A stretch of 51,432 nt of DNA from an uncultured Pseudomonadota bacterium (GCA_903938365.1 CAJACZ010000124.1:1-51432); one strand, 5' to 3'; positions 15,890 through 24,149 are shown, counted from the first letter of the stretch. Numbers and translations are program-made. The notes: a model not told the origin generated them from the letters alone.

Positions 15890-16323
15890 GCGCGCCGCCA
15901 GAGGATCGAATGCGAGCGGGAGCGGCCCTGACCGTCCTGCTCGTCCGCCGACAGATCGAGCCGGTCGACGTCGAGGCGGGCGCGCCGGAACTGCGGCACG
16001 CCGATGAGCACCGGGTTGAGCGACATGCCCACCTCGTGGCGAATCACGTCGCCCTCGACCGTCCAGCGCCCGGCGTAGGCCAGATAGCCCTCGAAGGCGC
16101 GCGCCTTGGATGCGTCATCCGCAGCGAAGGCGCTGGTGGCGGACAGCGGCACCCGGCCGTTGCGGCACATGGTGGCCGACATCCAGCCGTCGGCGCCGTA
16201 GATCAGCAGGCCCAGGGCATCCGCTCCGAAGGGCATGACCGGAGGCCGTCCGTCGGGATAGGACACGCTCCAGCGCAGCAGCAACCAGCTGCCCACGAGT
16301 TTCTCGGCGAGTGTATCGGTCAT
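15883..16323 (-). CDS. Lipocalin-like domain protein
   Basis: A 146-residue single-domain protein starting KLVGSWLLLRWSVSYPDGR and continuing with LGLLIYGADGWMSATM, EGYLAYAGRWTVEGDVIRHEV. This is the pattern of the small Lipocalin-like (Lipocalin_5) beta-barrel family, often annotated next to short-chain dehydrogenases. No signal peptide, so cytoplasmic. The ligand is unknown. It is divergent from the SDR gene with 61 bases between, and its last seven bases overlap the end of the convergent S41 gene. Confidence 0.7.
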   Translation of the reverse strand: MTDTLAEKLVGSWLLLRWSVSYPDGRPPVMPFGADALGLLIYGADGWMSATMCRNGRVPLSATSAFAADDASKARAFEGYLAYAGRWTVEGDVIRHEVGMSLNPVLIGVPQFRRARLDVDRLDLSADEQDGQGRSRSHSILWRRAQ

Positions 16324-16384
16324 GGCTCAACCTCTTGCGGGGCGCGATATTATCCGTCGGAATGACTTGCAGGAGTAACGCGCA

Positions 16385-17164
16385 ATGAGCACCGACCCCG
16401 TCACCCGCTTCCGGCTCGAAGGCCGCACCGCGTTCATCACGGGTGCCTCCAGCGGCATCGGCGCCGCACTGGCCGAGGCCTTCGCCGGCGCCGGTGCGTC
16501 CGTTGCGCTGGTCGCACGGCGCGTCGAGCGCCTCGATGCCCTGGCCCAGGCGCTCCGCGCGAACGGCACCCGCGTCAGCATCGTCGCGCTCGACGTCAAC
16601 GACACCGCCGCCCTGCCCCGCGCCTTCGACCAGGTCGAGCGCGAACTGGGGCTCGCCGACATCATCATCAACAACGCCGGCGTGGCGCGGCCCGCGCTGT
16701 TCCTGAAAACGACGCGCGAGAGCGTCCAGGAAACCATGGCGACCAATTTCATGGCAGCGTGGGACATCTGCGCCGAGAGCGCCCGCCGGCTCGTGGCAGC
16801 AGGCCGTCCGGGGAGCATCATCAACATCGCTTCAGTGCTGGCGCTGGGCACCGGCCCCGGCTATTCGGCCTATTCGGCATCCAAGGGCGCGCTGGTCCAA
16901 CTGACGCGCAGCCTCGCGCTCGAGTTCGTCCGGCACGGGATCAGGGTCAACGCGCTGGCACCCGGCTGGTTCGTCACGGAGATGAACGAACAGTACTTCG
17001 CAAGCGAAGCGGGCCAGGCCTATCTGAAGCGCATACCGCCGGGCCGTGCCGGCCGGCTCGAGGAACTCGTGGGCCCCGCGTTGCTGCTCGCCAGCGACGC
17101 CGGATCCTACGTCAACGGGGTGGTCCTGCCGGTAGACGGGGGACACCACGCCGGGCTGATCTGA
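16385..17164 (+). CDS. Short-chain dehydrogenase/reductase (SDR)
   Basis: A 259-residue classical SDR oxidoreductase. It has the cofactor loop TGASSGIG (19-26), the NNAG motif, the active-site Ser in IINIASVLA, and the YxxxK pair Tyr163/Lys167 in YSASKGAL, with LAPGWFVTEM and the C-terminal NGVVLPVDGGHHAGL. Arg residues after the second strand (ARRVERL) favour NADP(H), as inference. Substrate cannot be told from sequence. The start ATG at 16385 has AGGAG nine bases upstream. It stands alone, convergent with the L,D-transpeptidase gene. Confidence 0.88.
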   Translation: MSTDPVTRFRLEGRTAFITGASSGIGAALAEAFAGAGASVALVARRVERLDALAQALRANGTRVSIVALDVNDTAALPRAFDQVERELGLADIIINNAGVARPALFLKTTRESVQETMATNFMAAWDICAESARRLVAAGRPGSIINIASVLALGTGPGYSAYSASKGALVQLTRSLALEFVRHGIRVNALAPGWFVTEMNEQYFASEAGQAYLKRIPPGRAGRLEELVGPALLLASDAGSYVNGVVLPVDGGHHAGLI

Positions 17165-17165
17165 T

Positions 17166-17182
17166 CACCGGGAAACGCGGTG
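17166..17182. terminator. Weak inverted repeat between convergent SDR and L,D-transpeptidase genes
   Basis: CACCG-7-CGGTG is a perfect five-base inverted repeat in the 33-base gap between two convergent stop codons. There is no T-run on either side, so it is at best a weak bidirectional terminator or processing site. Confidence 0.25.
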
Positions 17183-17197
17183 CGGAATCCCCTGGCC

Positions 17198-18202
17198 TCA
17201 GCGGGCGACGGGTCCGACCGGGGTCACGGGATCCGCTGGCGGATCGCCCGCAGGCTCCTCGGGCACGGACTCCTCGGGCAGCAGTTCCAGGCCGATCAGC
17301 ACCGGGATTCCCGAAGACTGCCTGAGCGTCTCCAGCGCCACATCCCAGTTGATCGCCACCTCCGAGGCGCCCAGCAGTTCGTCCAGCCGGAGCTCGAACG
17401 CCTCCAGGTCGGCTTCGGCCCGCTGGCCTTCCGAATTGACGGGCGGATGGACTTCCAGCCAGACCTCACCCTCGGACTTCGAGATCTTGATCGGCTCGTT
17501 GATGAGCGCTACCGGGGTCCCGACCGAGACGGCGTTGAAGAGCTTCTCCACGTCCTCCGGGTACATGCGCAGGCAGCCGTGCGTCACGGCCATGCCCACG
17601 GCGTCGGGGTTGTTGGTGCCGTGGATCAGGTACGCGCCGCCCGGAATCGCGAGGCGCATCGCGTACGCGCCCAGCGGGTTCTCGGGGCCGGCGGGAACGA
17701 CCGCGGGAAGCGGTGGTTCACCGCGCGCGGCGTGTTCCTTGCGCACCGATTCCGGTGGCGTCCAGGTGGGGTCCTTACGCTTGTCGGCAATCCGCGTGAG
17801 ACCCATCGGCGTGCTCCAGTCCATCTTGCCGACGCTGACCGGGAAGGTCATCACCGTGGGCTTCTGGCCTTTCGCCGGCTTCGCGTAGAAGTACAGACGA
17901 TGTTCAGGGAGGTTGACGACGATGCCCTCGCGGGGCCCCGGGGGGAGCACCCGCTGCCCGGGAATCAGCACCTGCGTACCCTCCCCCGGCAGCCAGGGGT
18001 CGACGCCCGGATTGACCCGCGTGAGCTCCTCGTAGCCGAGGCTGTAGCGTCGTGCGAGTTCGATGAGCGTGTCTTCGTACCGGGTCGTGACGCGTTCGAC
18101 GGCACCAAAGATGCCACCGCCGTCCTCCCGCAGCTCGAATACCGTCGCGTGCGCCGCGACCGAGTGCAGCAGCGCACCGAGCACGAGCAGCCCGGCCCGC
18201 AT
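17198..18202 (-). CDS. Periplasmic L,D-transpeptidase (LysM + YkuD)
   Basis: Cell-wall enzyme that forms 3-3 peptidoglycan cross-links or anchors envelope proteins. With the ATG at 18202 the protein is 334 residues and begins with a normal signal peptide (MRAGLLVLGALLHSVAAHA). Next comes a LysM-like segment (TLIELARRYSLGYEELTRVNP) and the YkuD catalytic domain with IHGTNNPD and HGCLRMYPEDVE (Cys210). This is the ErfK/YbiS/YcfS layout. The frame can start at 18295, adding an Arg/Pro-rich 31-residue stretch; the predicted promoter would place the transcript start near there, which favours the shorter form. It follows the flagellar cluster but appears to have its own promoter. Confidence 0.88.
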   Translation of the reverse strand: MRAGLLVLGALLHSVAAHATVFELREDGGGIFGAVERVTTRYEDTLIELARRYSLGYEELTRVNPGVDPWLPGEGTQVLIPGQRVLPPGPREGIVVNLPEHRLYFYAKPAKGQKPTVMTFPVSVGKMDWSTPMGLTRIADKRKDPTWTPPESVRKEHAARGEPPLPAVVPAGPENPLGAYAMRLAIPGGAYLIHGTNNPDAVGMAVTHGCLRMYPEDVEKLFNAVSVGTPVALINEPIKISKSEGEVWLEVHPPVNSEGQRAEADLEAFELRLDELLGASEVAINWDVALETLRQSSGIPVLIGLELLPEESVPEEPAGDPPADPVTPVGPVAR

Positions 18203-18301
18203 TCGGCCATGACCGGCGCGGCGGGACTGCCCTCGCCAGTCGGGCGGGGAACCTGCGGTGCGGGGGCCCCGGGCGGGGCTGGATGTACGGTTCATGCGCT
18301 G

Positions 18302-18329
18302 ATTGTAGCGAATGAGCGCAGCGCGTCGA
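18302..18329 (-). promoter_or_regulatory. Sigma-70 promoter candidate for the L,D-transpeptidase gene
   Basis: On the minus strand TCGACG (18324-18329; 4 of 6 matches) and TACAAT (18302-18307; 5 of 6) lie 16 bases apart, directly after the stop codon of the HDOD gene. The predicted transcript start is near 18295, leaving a 93-base leader to the preferred ATG. Confidence 0.5.
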
Positions 18330-19250
18330 TCAGTCCCCGAGCGCCGTGCGCAGCGCGAGCAGCTCGGACTGGGCTTCCTCGATGATGGGCTCGAAGGGCC
18401 CCTGTTCGACCTGAAGCCGGTGTGCGGACCGCGACTCGCCCAGCCCGGCCGCCAGCCGCGCCGGGGACTCGCCGAGCGTGACGAACAAGTGCGCGACGGA
18501 CAGCACGTCAGTCAACGAGATCAAGCCGCGCGGGTCGCGGATTTCGTCCTCGAACAGGTGGACCGCCTCCACGAACTCCTCGGGCATACCCCAGTTCTCG
18601 AGCACGGCGCGGGCGATGTTGGCGTGCCAGTCCCGGAGGATCAGCTCGAAAGCCTGACGGTCGGCAAACAGCTCCGGATGCCGGCTCGCGCGGGTGATGA
18701 TGTAAAGCTTGCCGATGCCATGCAGCAACCCCGTCAGCATCGCTGCATCGGGCTGGAGCGTAGTCATGCGCCGCGCCAGCACCTGCGCATAGGCGGCCAG
18801 CTGGACGCTGTCGGTCCACAATTGGGTCAGGGGCTTTTCCAGCCCGCGGAACTCCGGTGCGCGGCGCAGCTGGGCCATGGAGAAGGTCACTACGGTCACC
18901 CGCAGCATCTCGAAGCCGATGCGGGTGACGGCGCCGCGCAGCCCCGTCACGGGCGAACCCGAAGGGTTCAGCGCCGCGGAGTTCGCGAGCGTGAGAACGC
19001 GTGCCGCGAGTGCCGGCTCTGAACCGATCACGCGCACGATCGTCTCCGGCGTCGCATTGTCGTCGGCGAGCACCTTGCGCACCCGCAGCGCGATGTCCGG
19101 GAAACTCGGGATCTCGACGTGCCCCAGCGAAAGCTCATCCGCCAGGCTCTGGACGAAACGGAACGCCGGCGATGCCGGGGGCTCGCGCTGGGCCGGTCGA
19201 GCGGCTGCGGGAGGGGCTTCCCGGACGACAGACGCTGCGGCAGCGCTCAC
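18330..19250 (-). CDS. HDOD domain protein
   Basis: A 306-residue protein whose residues about 40-240 form an HDOD domain, a degenerate relative of HD-type phosphohydrolases used as a signalling or scaffold module. Visible are IPSFPDIALRVRKVLAD, VIGSEPALAARVLTLANSA, GLRGAVTRIGFEMLR, and LTGLLHGIGKLYI, where the HD metal pair is replaced by His-Gly, as expected for HDOD. The N-terminus is Ala/Pro-rich. It overlaps the upstream DUF2802 gene by four bases (ATGA), so the two are coupled at the promoter-distal end of the flagellar cluster. HDOD proteins influence motility and c-di-GMP signalling in xanthomonads; such a role here is inference. Confidence 0.85.
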   Translation of the reverse strand: MSAAAASVVREAPPAAARPAQREPPASPAFRFVQSLADELSLGHVEIPSFPDIALRVRKVLADDNATPETIVRVIGSEPALAARVLTLANSAALNPSGSPVTGLRGAVTRIGFEMLRVTVVTFSMAQLRRAPEFRGLEKPLTQLWTDSVQLAAYAQVLARRMTTLQPDAAMLTGLLHGIGKLYIITRASRHPELFADRQAFELILRDWHANIARAVLENWGMPEEFVEAVHLFEDEIRDPRGLISLTDVLSVAHLFVTLGESPARLAAGLGESRSAHRLQVEQGPFEPIIEEAQSELLALRTALGD

Positions 19251-19681
19251 GACACCACCGAGAGACGCGGCGATGCAGCGGGCGCCGCACGCCCATGCAT
19301 GCGGGTCACGAGCTCCGCTTCCTTGCGGCTCATGCCGCAGGCGATCACCAGTTCCTCGGTGCCGGCACCGGAGCGTGCGAGCCGGATCGCCAGTTCGTAA
19401 CCCGCTTCGCTGTGGCGTGCTGCGGCGGGCGCCTGGCGTGAGGCGGTCTCAAGCTGTGCGCTCATGCGGTCCAGCCGGTTCGCCAGAGCCATGAGCGCGG
19501 CACTCTGGGAGCGGGTCTCGGCCTGCAGCTGCCCGAGTTCGCGGTGCAGCAGCCCGGTGGCGCGGTCGGCGCGACGCCGCCCCGCGAAGTACATGGCCAG
19601 CAGGATCGCGGCCACCCCACCGGACAGCACGGCCACGGTCGCGGCGAGCAGCAGGTCGGGGTTCAGAGGGGGCAATGGCAT
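19247..19681 (-). CDS. DUF2802 membrane-anchored protein
   Basis: A 144-residue protein with one N-terminal transmembrane segment (about 10-30, LLLAATVAVLSGGVAAILLA), a coiled-coil-prone middle (HRELGQLQAETRSQSAALMAL) and a C-terminal DUF2802 motif resembling a helix-turn-helix (YELAIRLARSGAGTEELVIA, CGMSRKEAELVTRMHG). In Pseudomonas and many polar flagellates a DUF2802 gene follows cheW at the end of the flagellar/chemotaxis cluster; here it follows motD directly. Function unknown. A GCTCC-type AGGAG ribosome site precedes the ATG, and a sigma-54-like promoter lies about 60 bases upstream. Confidence 0.8.
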   Translation of the reverse strand: MPLPPLNPDLLLAATVAVLSGGVAAILLAMYFAGRRRADRATGLLHRELGQLQAETRSQSAALMALANRLDRMSAQLETASRQAPAAARHSEAGYELAIRLARSGAGTEELVIACGMSRKEAELVTRMHGRAAPAASPRLSVVS

Positions 19682-19741
19682 GGAGCGCTCCTGAATGTGG
19701 CGCCGGTTTTCCGACGCTACTGGGTTTCGAAGGGTAGAACA

Positions 19742-19756
19742 GCAGGATTCATGCCA
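19742..19756 (-). promoter_or_regulatory. Sigma-54 promoter candidate for DUF2802-HDOD
   Basis: The minus strand reads TGGCAT-N5-CTGC: the invariant GG and GC are spaced by ten bases, with one mismatch in each half to TGGCAC/TTGC. It sits in the 97-base gap between motD and DUF2802. Predicted start near 19730, leader about 49 bases. Weaker than the fliL site but in the right place. Confidence 0.5.
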
Positions 19757-19778
19757 GCGCCTGCCTGCAGCACCGGAA

Positions 19779-20567
19779 TCACCCGCCCTCGCCCGTCGTG
19801 CCCGTGACAGGCGCGCGCTCCGGGTCGAGGATCACGAGAATCACGCGCCGGTTCGCGTTGCGCCCCTCGGGCGTGTCGTTGAGCGCAACCGGCCGGAACT
19901 CGCCGAGACCCAGCACCGCAAGCCGCTCGGGCGGGATGCCCGCACGCACCATGACCCTCACGACGCTCGCGGAACGGGCGGCGGACAGTTCCCAGTTGCT
20001 CGGGAACGCGGGCGTACTGATGGGGACGTTGTCCGTATGGCCCTCGACACGAAGCGGATTCGGCACCGCCACGAGAGACCCCGCGATCATGACGATCACC
20101 TGCTCGGCGGCAGGCGAGAGGCGTGCCGACCCGCTCGCGAACAGCAGGTCGTTGCGGATCTCCACCTCCACACGGTCGGGGTACACGCGGACGATGACCT
20201 GGTCCTGCAGCACCAGCGAGGGCACGGCCTGCTCAACCGACTTCGCGATGCGCAGCAGGGGCGTCGCAGCGACGCGAGGCACCTCTCCCCCAGGACTCGC
20301 GCCCTGCGGCGCGGTGCCGGCCGCCGGTCCGCCGGCTGGCGCGCTGGCGCGGACACGCGGACCCGGTTCGGCGCGATCGACGGGCGGCGGAGCGCCCCGG
20401 AAGGCCGTCGAGAGCGCATCGGAGAGCACCCGGTACTTTCCGGCGTTCACCGAGGAGATGGCGTAGAGCACCACGAAACACGCCAGCAGCAGCGTCACCA
20501 GGTCGCCATAGGGGATGGCCCAGGCGTCATGCTGGGTGGGTTCGTCGCGACGTCTGCGCCTGGCCAT
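19779..20567 (-). CDS. motD: Flagellar motor protein MotD (MotB family)
   Basis: Stator subunit that anchors the motor to peptidoglycan and forms the ion channel with MotC. The 262 residues begin with a basic stretch, then the single transmembrane helix containing the ion-carrying aspartate (Asp22 in AIPYGDLVTLLLACFVVLYA). A Pro/Ala-rich linker follows and then an OmpA-like peptidoglycan-binding domain (about 135-250) with LRVEGHTDNVPI, NWELSAARSASVV and GLGEFRPV. I use the ATG at 20567, ten bases after the motC stop; the frame is open to 20639 but that lies within motC. The sequence resembles the proton-type MotD of Pseudomonas. Confidence 0.9.
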   Translation of the reverse strand: MARRRRRDEPTQHDAWAIPYGDLVTLLLACFVVLYAISSVNAGKYRVLSDALSTAFRGAPPPVDRAEPGPRVRASAPAGGPAAGTAPQGASPGGEVPRVAATPLLRIAKSVEQAVPSLVLQDQVIVRVYPDRVEVEIRNDLLFASGSARLSPAAEQVIVMIAGSLVAVPNPLRVEGHTDNVPISTPAFPSNWELSAARSASVVRVMVRAGIPPERLAVLGLGEFRPVALNDTPEGRNANRRVILVILDPERAPVTGTTGEGG

Positions 20568-20577
20568 ATCGCTGGAG

Positions 20578-21351
20578 TCAGTCCTGGACGAAGCCCTTGA
20601 GCTTCGCATCGATGGTGCGTGGGTTCTCGCCCTGCGCAATCGACACGAGGCCCTCGATCATCATCTCGCGGGCCTGCGCCTGCAGCGCCACGATGGCCTT
20701 GAGCTTGGCCGCCGCCGGCAGGAACAGCAGGTTGGCGAAGCCGATGCCGTAGACCGTGGCCGTGAACGCGGCGGCAATGCCCGCGCCGAGCTTCGACGGG
20801 TCGGTCAGGTTCTGCATCACCGCCATCAGACCCAGCACCGCGCCGATGATGCCCAGCGTCGGCGCATAGACGCCCATGCTCTCGAACACCCGCGCCCCGG
20901 CGTGGTCGGCCTGTTCGCGCGCCCCGAGGTCGACTTCCAGGATCGAACGGATCTGCTCCGGCTCCGTCCCGTCGACCACCAGTTGCAGCCCCTTGCGCAG
21001 GAAGGCGTCCCGCTCCGCTTCGATCGCAGCCTCCAGGGCAAGCAGTCCCTGCCGGCGCGCCACCTGGCTCCACTCGACCAGGCGCGAGATCACCGCCAGC
21101 CGATCCAGCGGCGGTGGCCTGACGATCCAGCCGAACATCTTCAGGCCATGCCGCAGCACCGGCAGCGGCGTGTGGATGCAGATGGCGGCAAAAGTGCCGA
21201 CGATCACGATCATGAACGCGGCACCCGACAGGAGCGAACCCAGTCCGGTGCCCTTCAGCAGCGAGCCCACGCCCACCGCCAGCAACGCGAAGACGAAGCC
21301 CGCCAGCGTGAGCAGGTCGAGGGGACCGCGACGCCCGGCCCCGGTGCTCAC
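20578..21351 (-). CDS. motC: Flagellar motor protein MotC (MotA family)
   Basis: Stator ion-channel subunit in the inner membrane. The 257 residues show four hydrophobic segments: about 10-35, 37-60, 155-180 and 190-212, with the cytoplasmic torque loop between the second and third (RRQGLLALEAAIEAERDAFLRKGLQLVVDG) and MotA-family blocks GVYAPTLGIIGAVLGL and FTATVYGIGFANLLFLP. It overlaps the fliA stop by four bases (ATGA), whereas in Pseudomonas cheYZA and other chemotaxis genes lie between fliA and motC. motD follows after ten bases. Confidence 0.92.
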   Translation of the reverse strand: MSTGAGRRGPLDLLTLAGFVFALLAVGVGSLLKGTGLGSLLSGAAFMIVIVGTFAAICIHTPLPVLRHGLKMFGWIVRPPPLDRLAVISRLVEWSQVARRQGLLALEAAIEAERDAFLRKGLQLVVDGTEPEQIRSILEVDLGAREQADHAGARVFESMGVYAPTLGIIGAVLGLMAVMQNLTDPSKLGAGIAAAFTATVYGIGFANLLFLPAAAKLKAIVALQAQAREMMIEGLVSIAQGENPRTIDAKLKGFVQD

Positions 21352-22076
21352 GCGCGCCCGTCCACGCGATCACGCCAGTCGGCGAGCCGCGCCTTGAGCC
21401 GGGTCAGGGCCTGTCCGTGCAGCTGGCACACGCGCGACTCGGACACTCCCAGCACGCGACCGATCTCCTTGAGATTCAGCTCGTCCTGGTAGTACAGGGA
21501 CATCACCATCTTTTCACGCTCCGGCAGACCCCCGATCTCGCGGGCGAGCGCGCGACGGAACTCACCGTCGGCGGTCTCGCGGAACGGGTCGAGGGCGTCG
21601 TCGCCCGGATCGACGCCGAGCACTTCATCCAGGCTCGTGAGCTGACAGGTGGTCGTGTCCTGGAGGATGCGGTGGTAGTCGTCCATCGACACGCCGAGGC
21701 GCGCGGCGACCTCGGAATCACGCGCCTCGCGCCCGCTCTCCCGCTCCACCTCGCGCAGCGCCTGCGCCGCATCGCGCGCCTTGCGGTGCACCGAGCGCGG
21801 CGCCCAGTCCAGCTTGCGCAGCGCATCGATCATCGCGCCCCGGATCCGGATCCCCGCATAAGTCTCGAAGCTGGCTCCGCGGCCTGCGGAGAAGTGGCCC
21901 GCAGCCTCGAGCAGGCCGAGCATCCCGGCCTGAATGAGGTCGTCGACCTCCACCGAAGGCGGCAAGCGGCCCGCGAGGTGATACGCGATGCGCTTCACCA
22001 GCTCGGCGTGTCGCTTGACCAGCGCATCGGCCTCCCGGCGGCCCGACGCGGCGGCATAGGCGCCGAGTGCTGTCAC
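21348..22076 (-). CDS. fliA: Flagellar RNA polymerase sigma factor FliA (sigma-28)
   Basis: Directs transcription of late flagellar genes such as fliC. The 242 residues have region 2 (LVKRHAELVKRIAYHLAGRLPPSV, VDDLIQAGMLGLLEAAGHF, FETYAGIRIRGAMIDALRKLDW), region 3 (EVAARLGVSMDDYHRILQD) and region 4 (LPEREKMVMSLYYQDELNLK, IGRVLGVSESRVCQLHGQAL). Length and motifs are normal. It overlaps flhG upstream and motC downstream by four bases each. A matching sigma-28 promoter is found in front of fliC in this window. The anti-sigma factor gene flgM is not in the window. Confidence 0.95.
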   Translation of the reverse strand: MTALGAYAAASGRREADALVKRHAELVKRIAYHLAGRLPPSVEVDDLIQAGMLGLLEAAGHFSAGRGASFETYAGIRIRGAMIDALRKLDWAPRSVHRKARDAAQALREVERESGREARDSEVAARLGVSMDDYHRILQDTTTCQLTSLDEVLGVDPGDDALDPFRETADGEFRRALAREIGGLPEREKMVMSLYYQDELNLKEIGRVLGVSESRVCQLHGQALTRLKARLADWRDRVDGRA

Positions 22077-22960
22077 CGCACCAGCTCCAACCGCACCGCC
22101 GGGCGCTGCACCAGCCGTTCGGCAAAGAATTCAATGTTGCCGCGCGCGCCCGCGGGCACCGGCCAGGCTTCCGCCCGCAATGACAGCTGCCTGAGGGCCT
22201 GTCCGGACGGACTGCCCGGGTAGGCCGCCAGCACCGGCTGCTGCTCGCGGATGGACTTGCGCAGCCAGGCGTCTTCGGGGACTTCGCCCGCGAACTCGAG
22301 CGTCACGTCGAGGAAACGCGAAGTGACGCGATTGAGCGTCGCGAACAGCCGTTCGCCCGCGCCACGCTCGCGCACCATGTTCGCGAGCACCTGGAAGCGC
22401 CCCACCCCGTGGTTGCGACTGAGCACCTTGATGAGTGCGTACGCGTCGGTGATGGACGCGGGTTCGTCGCAGACGACCACCAGCACGTGCTGCGCGGCCT
22501 GGGCGAGCTGCAGCACGCCGGGCGCGATGCCCGCCGGAGTGTCCACCACCAGCACATCCAGCGCACCGGCGAGGCTGCTGAACGCGCGTACCAGCCCGAT
22601 GTGTTCCGCTGCGCCGAGGCTCGCGAGCTGCGCCACGCCCGATGCGGCCGGCACCACGCCGAACCCCTGCGGAGCCTGCACAATGACGTCCTCGAGGCTG
22701 CGCTCGCCACAGAGCACGTGGGCCAGCGTATGGCGCGGCGTGATGCCGAGCAGCACGTCCGCGTTGGCGAGCCCCAGGTCACCATCCAGCAGCAGCGTAC
22801 GCCGACCCTGCTGGGCGAAACCGGTCGCGAGGTTCACGCTGACCGTGGACTTGCCGACGCCGCCCTTGCCACCGGTGACGGCGATGACCTGTACCCGGTG
22901 GCCCGCCTGGCCCGCCGGCGCGCCGGATGTGATGCGGCCCAGTGATGCATCAGGCTGCAT
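22073..22960 (-). CDS. flhG: Flagellar number regulator FlhG/FleN (MinD-like ATPase)
   Basis: Limits the number of polar flagella by antagonising FlhF and FleQ. The 295 residues have a deviant Walker A motif KGGVGKST (32-39), DGDLGLANADVLLG, VVDTPAGIAPGVL (switch II), and a C-terminal region that should hold the membrane-targeting amphipathic helix. The N-terminus reads MQPDASLGRITSG; I do not recognise the DQAxxLR motif that usually activates FlhF. The gene overlaps the end of flhF by 11 bases and fliA by four, the standard flhF-flhG-fliA order. Confidence 0.92.
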   Translation of the reverse strand: MQPDASLGRITSGAPAGQAGHRVQVIAVTGGKGGVGKSTVSVNLATGFAQQGRRTLLLDGDLGLANADVLLGITPRHTLAHVLCGERSLEDVIVQAPQGFGVVPAASGVAQLASLGAAEHIGLVRAFSSLAGALDVLVVDTPAGIAPGVLQLAQAAQHVLVVVCDEPASITDAYALIKVLSRNHGVGRFQVLANMVRERGAGERLFATLNRVTSRFLDVTLEFAGEVPEDAWLRKSIREQQPVLAAYPGSPSGQALRQLSLRAEAWPVPAGARGNIEFFAERLVQRPAVRLELVR

Positions 22961-24149
22961 GGAAGCTGCCTCCGAAGCGACGCGACAGGAGTTCGTCGTC
23001 TGCCGTGGCGCCGCTGCGCTCGGCCAGCTGCACGGCCATGCAGATCAGATCCAGAGCCCGCGCCGTACGCAGGTCGTCCGGGATCCGCTGTCCTTCGCTC
23101 ACGTAGGCGACCGGCAGGCGTGCGCGGATCAGCGCCGAGAGCGCGCCGCCGAGGTTCGAGCATTCGTCGAGCCGCGTGAGCACGCAGGCGGTTGGCCGGG
23201 CGGCCCCGAAGCGCTGCACGGCCTCCTCGAAAGCACCCGCTTGCGTCGTGGCGGCAAGCGTCAGCGCCACCTCCACCCCGCCCGGCACGGCATTGAGCGC
23301 CGCGAGCGCCTCCGCAAGCGCCGGGTCGCGGGCGCTGCGGCCCGCGGTGTCGATCAGTACCAGGCGACGGTCGTCGAGGCGCGCAAGCAGCGCCGCGAGC
23401 TCCGCCGGACCCTCGACCGAGAAGGTCGCCACCCCGAGCAGGCGCCCGATCCGTGCCAGCTCCTCCCGGGCGCCAAAGCGTTGTTCGTCGGCGCACACCA
23501 GCGCGACCTGCGCAGCACCGTGGCGCATGACCCAGCGCGCCGCCATGCGTGCGATCGCGGTGGTCTTGCCGGAACCTGCTGGCCCGACCAGTGCGACACG
23601 GCCGCCGAACTCGGTCCAGCGGTCCCCGAGCACCGGCAGGCGGTCGGCGAGTCGGGCGATGGCGAGTCGACGGGCGCGCGTGCAGTCGATGCCGACCGGC
23701 AGGTCATCAGCCACCTGCGCGGCGATGTCGCGGCTGAAGCCGAACTCGGTCAGTTCCCGCAGCAGGTCGGCCGCCACCGGTTCGCGCCGGGTCAGGTCGT
23801 TCCAGGCCAGCGCGGCGAGCTGGGTTTCCAGCATGCGACGCAGGCTGCGCAGTTCGCCGTTGAGCGCGTCGTCCACGGCGGGTACCGCCGCCATGTGCGG
23901 AGCCGGGCGTGGCGCCTCGCGCGCCGCGACCAGCGCCTCGAAGCTGTCGGATCGCGCCGTGGACGCGACCGCAGGCGTCGCGGCAGCGGCGAGCAGTTCG
24001 AGTTCCTCGGGATCCACCGCAATGGTGACCTCGACGCGACCATCGAGCTTGCGGCTCGAGAGGATCACGGCGTCAGGCCCCTGCTCCTCACGCACGAGCT
24101 TCAGTGCCTGGCGCATGTCGGCGGCGGTGTAGCGCTTGATCTGCATCAT
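22950..24149 (-). CDS. flhF: Flagellar biosynthesis GTPase FlhF
   Basis: SRP-type GTPase that places the first flagellar ring proteins at the cell pole. The 399 residues begin MMQIKRYTAADMRQALKLVR (B domain), followed by a variable linker, an N domain (about 95-180), and the G domain with Walker A GPAGSGKT (Lys195), ALVCADEQRFGAREEL, LIDTAGRSARDP and the guanine-recognition motif TRLDE. The second Met (24146) is an equal start choice. It follows flhA after 13 bases and overlaps flhG. Arg replaces the commoner Lys in T(K/R)LDE, which occurs in the family. Confidence 0.93.
   Translation of the reverse strand: MMQIKRYTAADMRQALKLVREEQGPDAVILSSRKLDGRVEVTIAVDPEELELLAAAATPAVASTARSDSFEALVAAREAPRPAPHMAAVPAVDDALNGELRSLRRMLETQLAALAWNDLTRREPVAADLLRELTEFGFSRDIAAQVADDLPVGIDCTRARRLAIARLADRLPVLGDRWTEFGGRVALVGPAGSGKTTAIARMAARWVMRHGAAQVALVCADEQRFGAREELARIGRLLGVATFSVEGPAELAALLARLDDRRLVLIDTAGRSARDPALAEALAALNAVPGGVEVALTLAATTQAGAFEEAVQRFGAARPTACVLTRLDECSNLGGALSALIRARLPVAYVSEGQRIPDDLRTARALDLICMAVQLAERSGATADDELLSRRFGGSFHAA

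Noticed and set aside
20774-20792. Sigma-54-like sequence inside motC
   Set aside because: The -24 half is only CGGCGC and it lies about 200 bases before motD within coding sequence; most likely chance.
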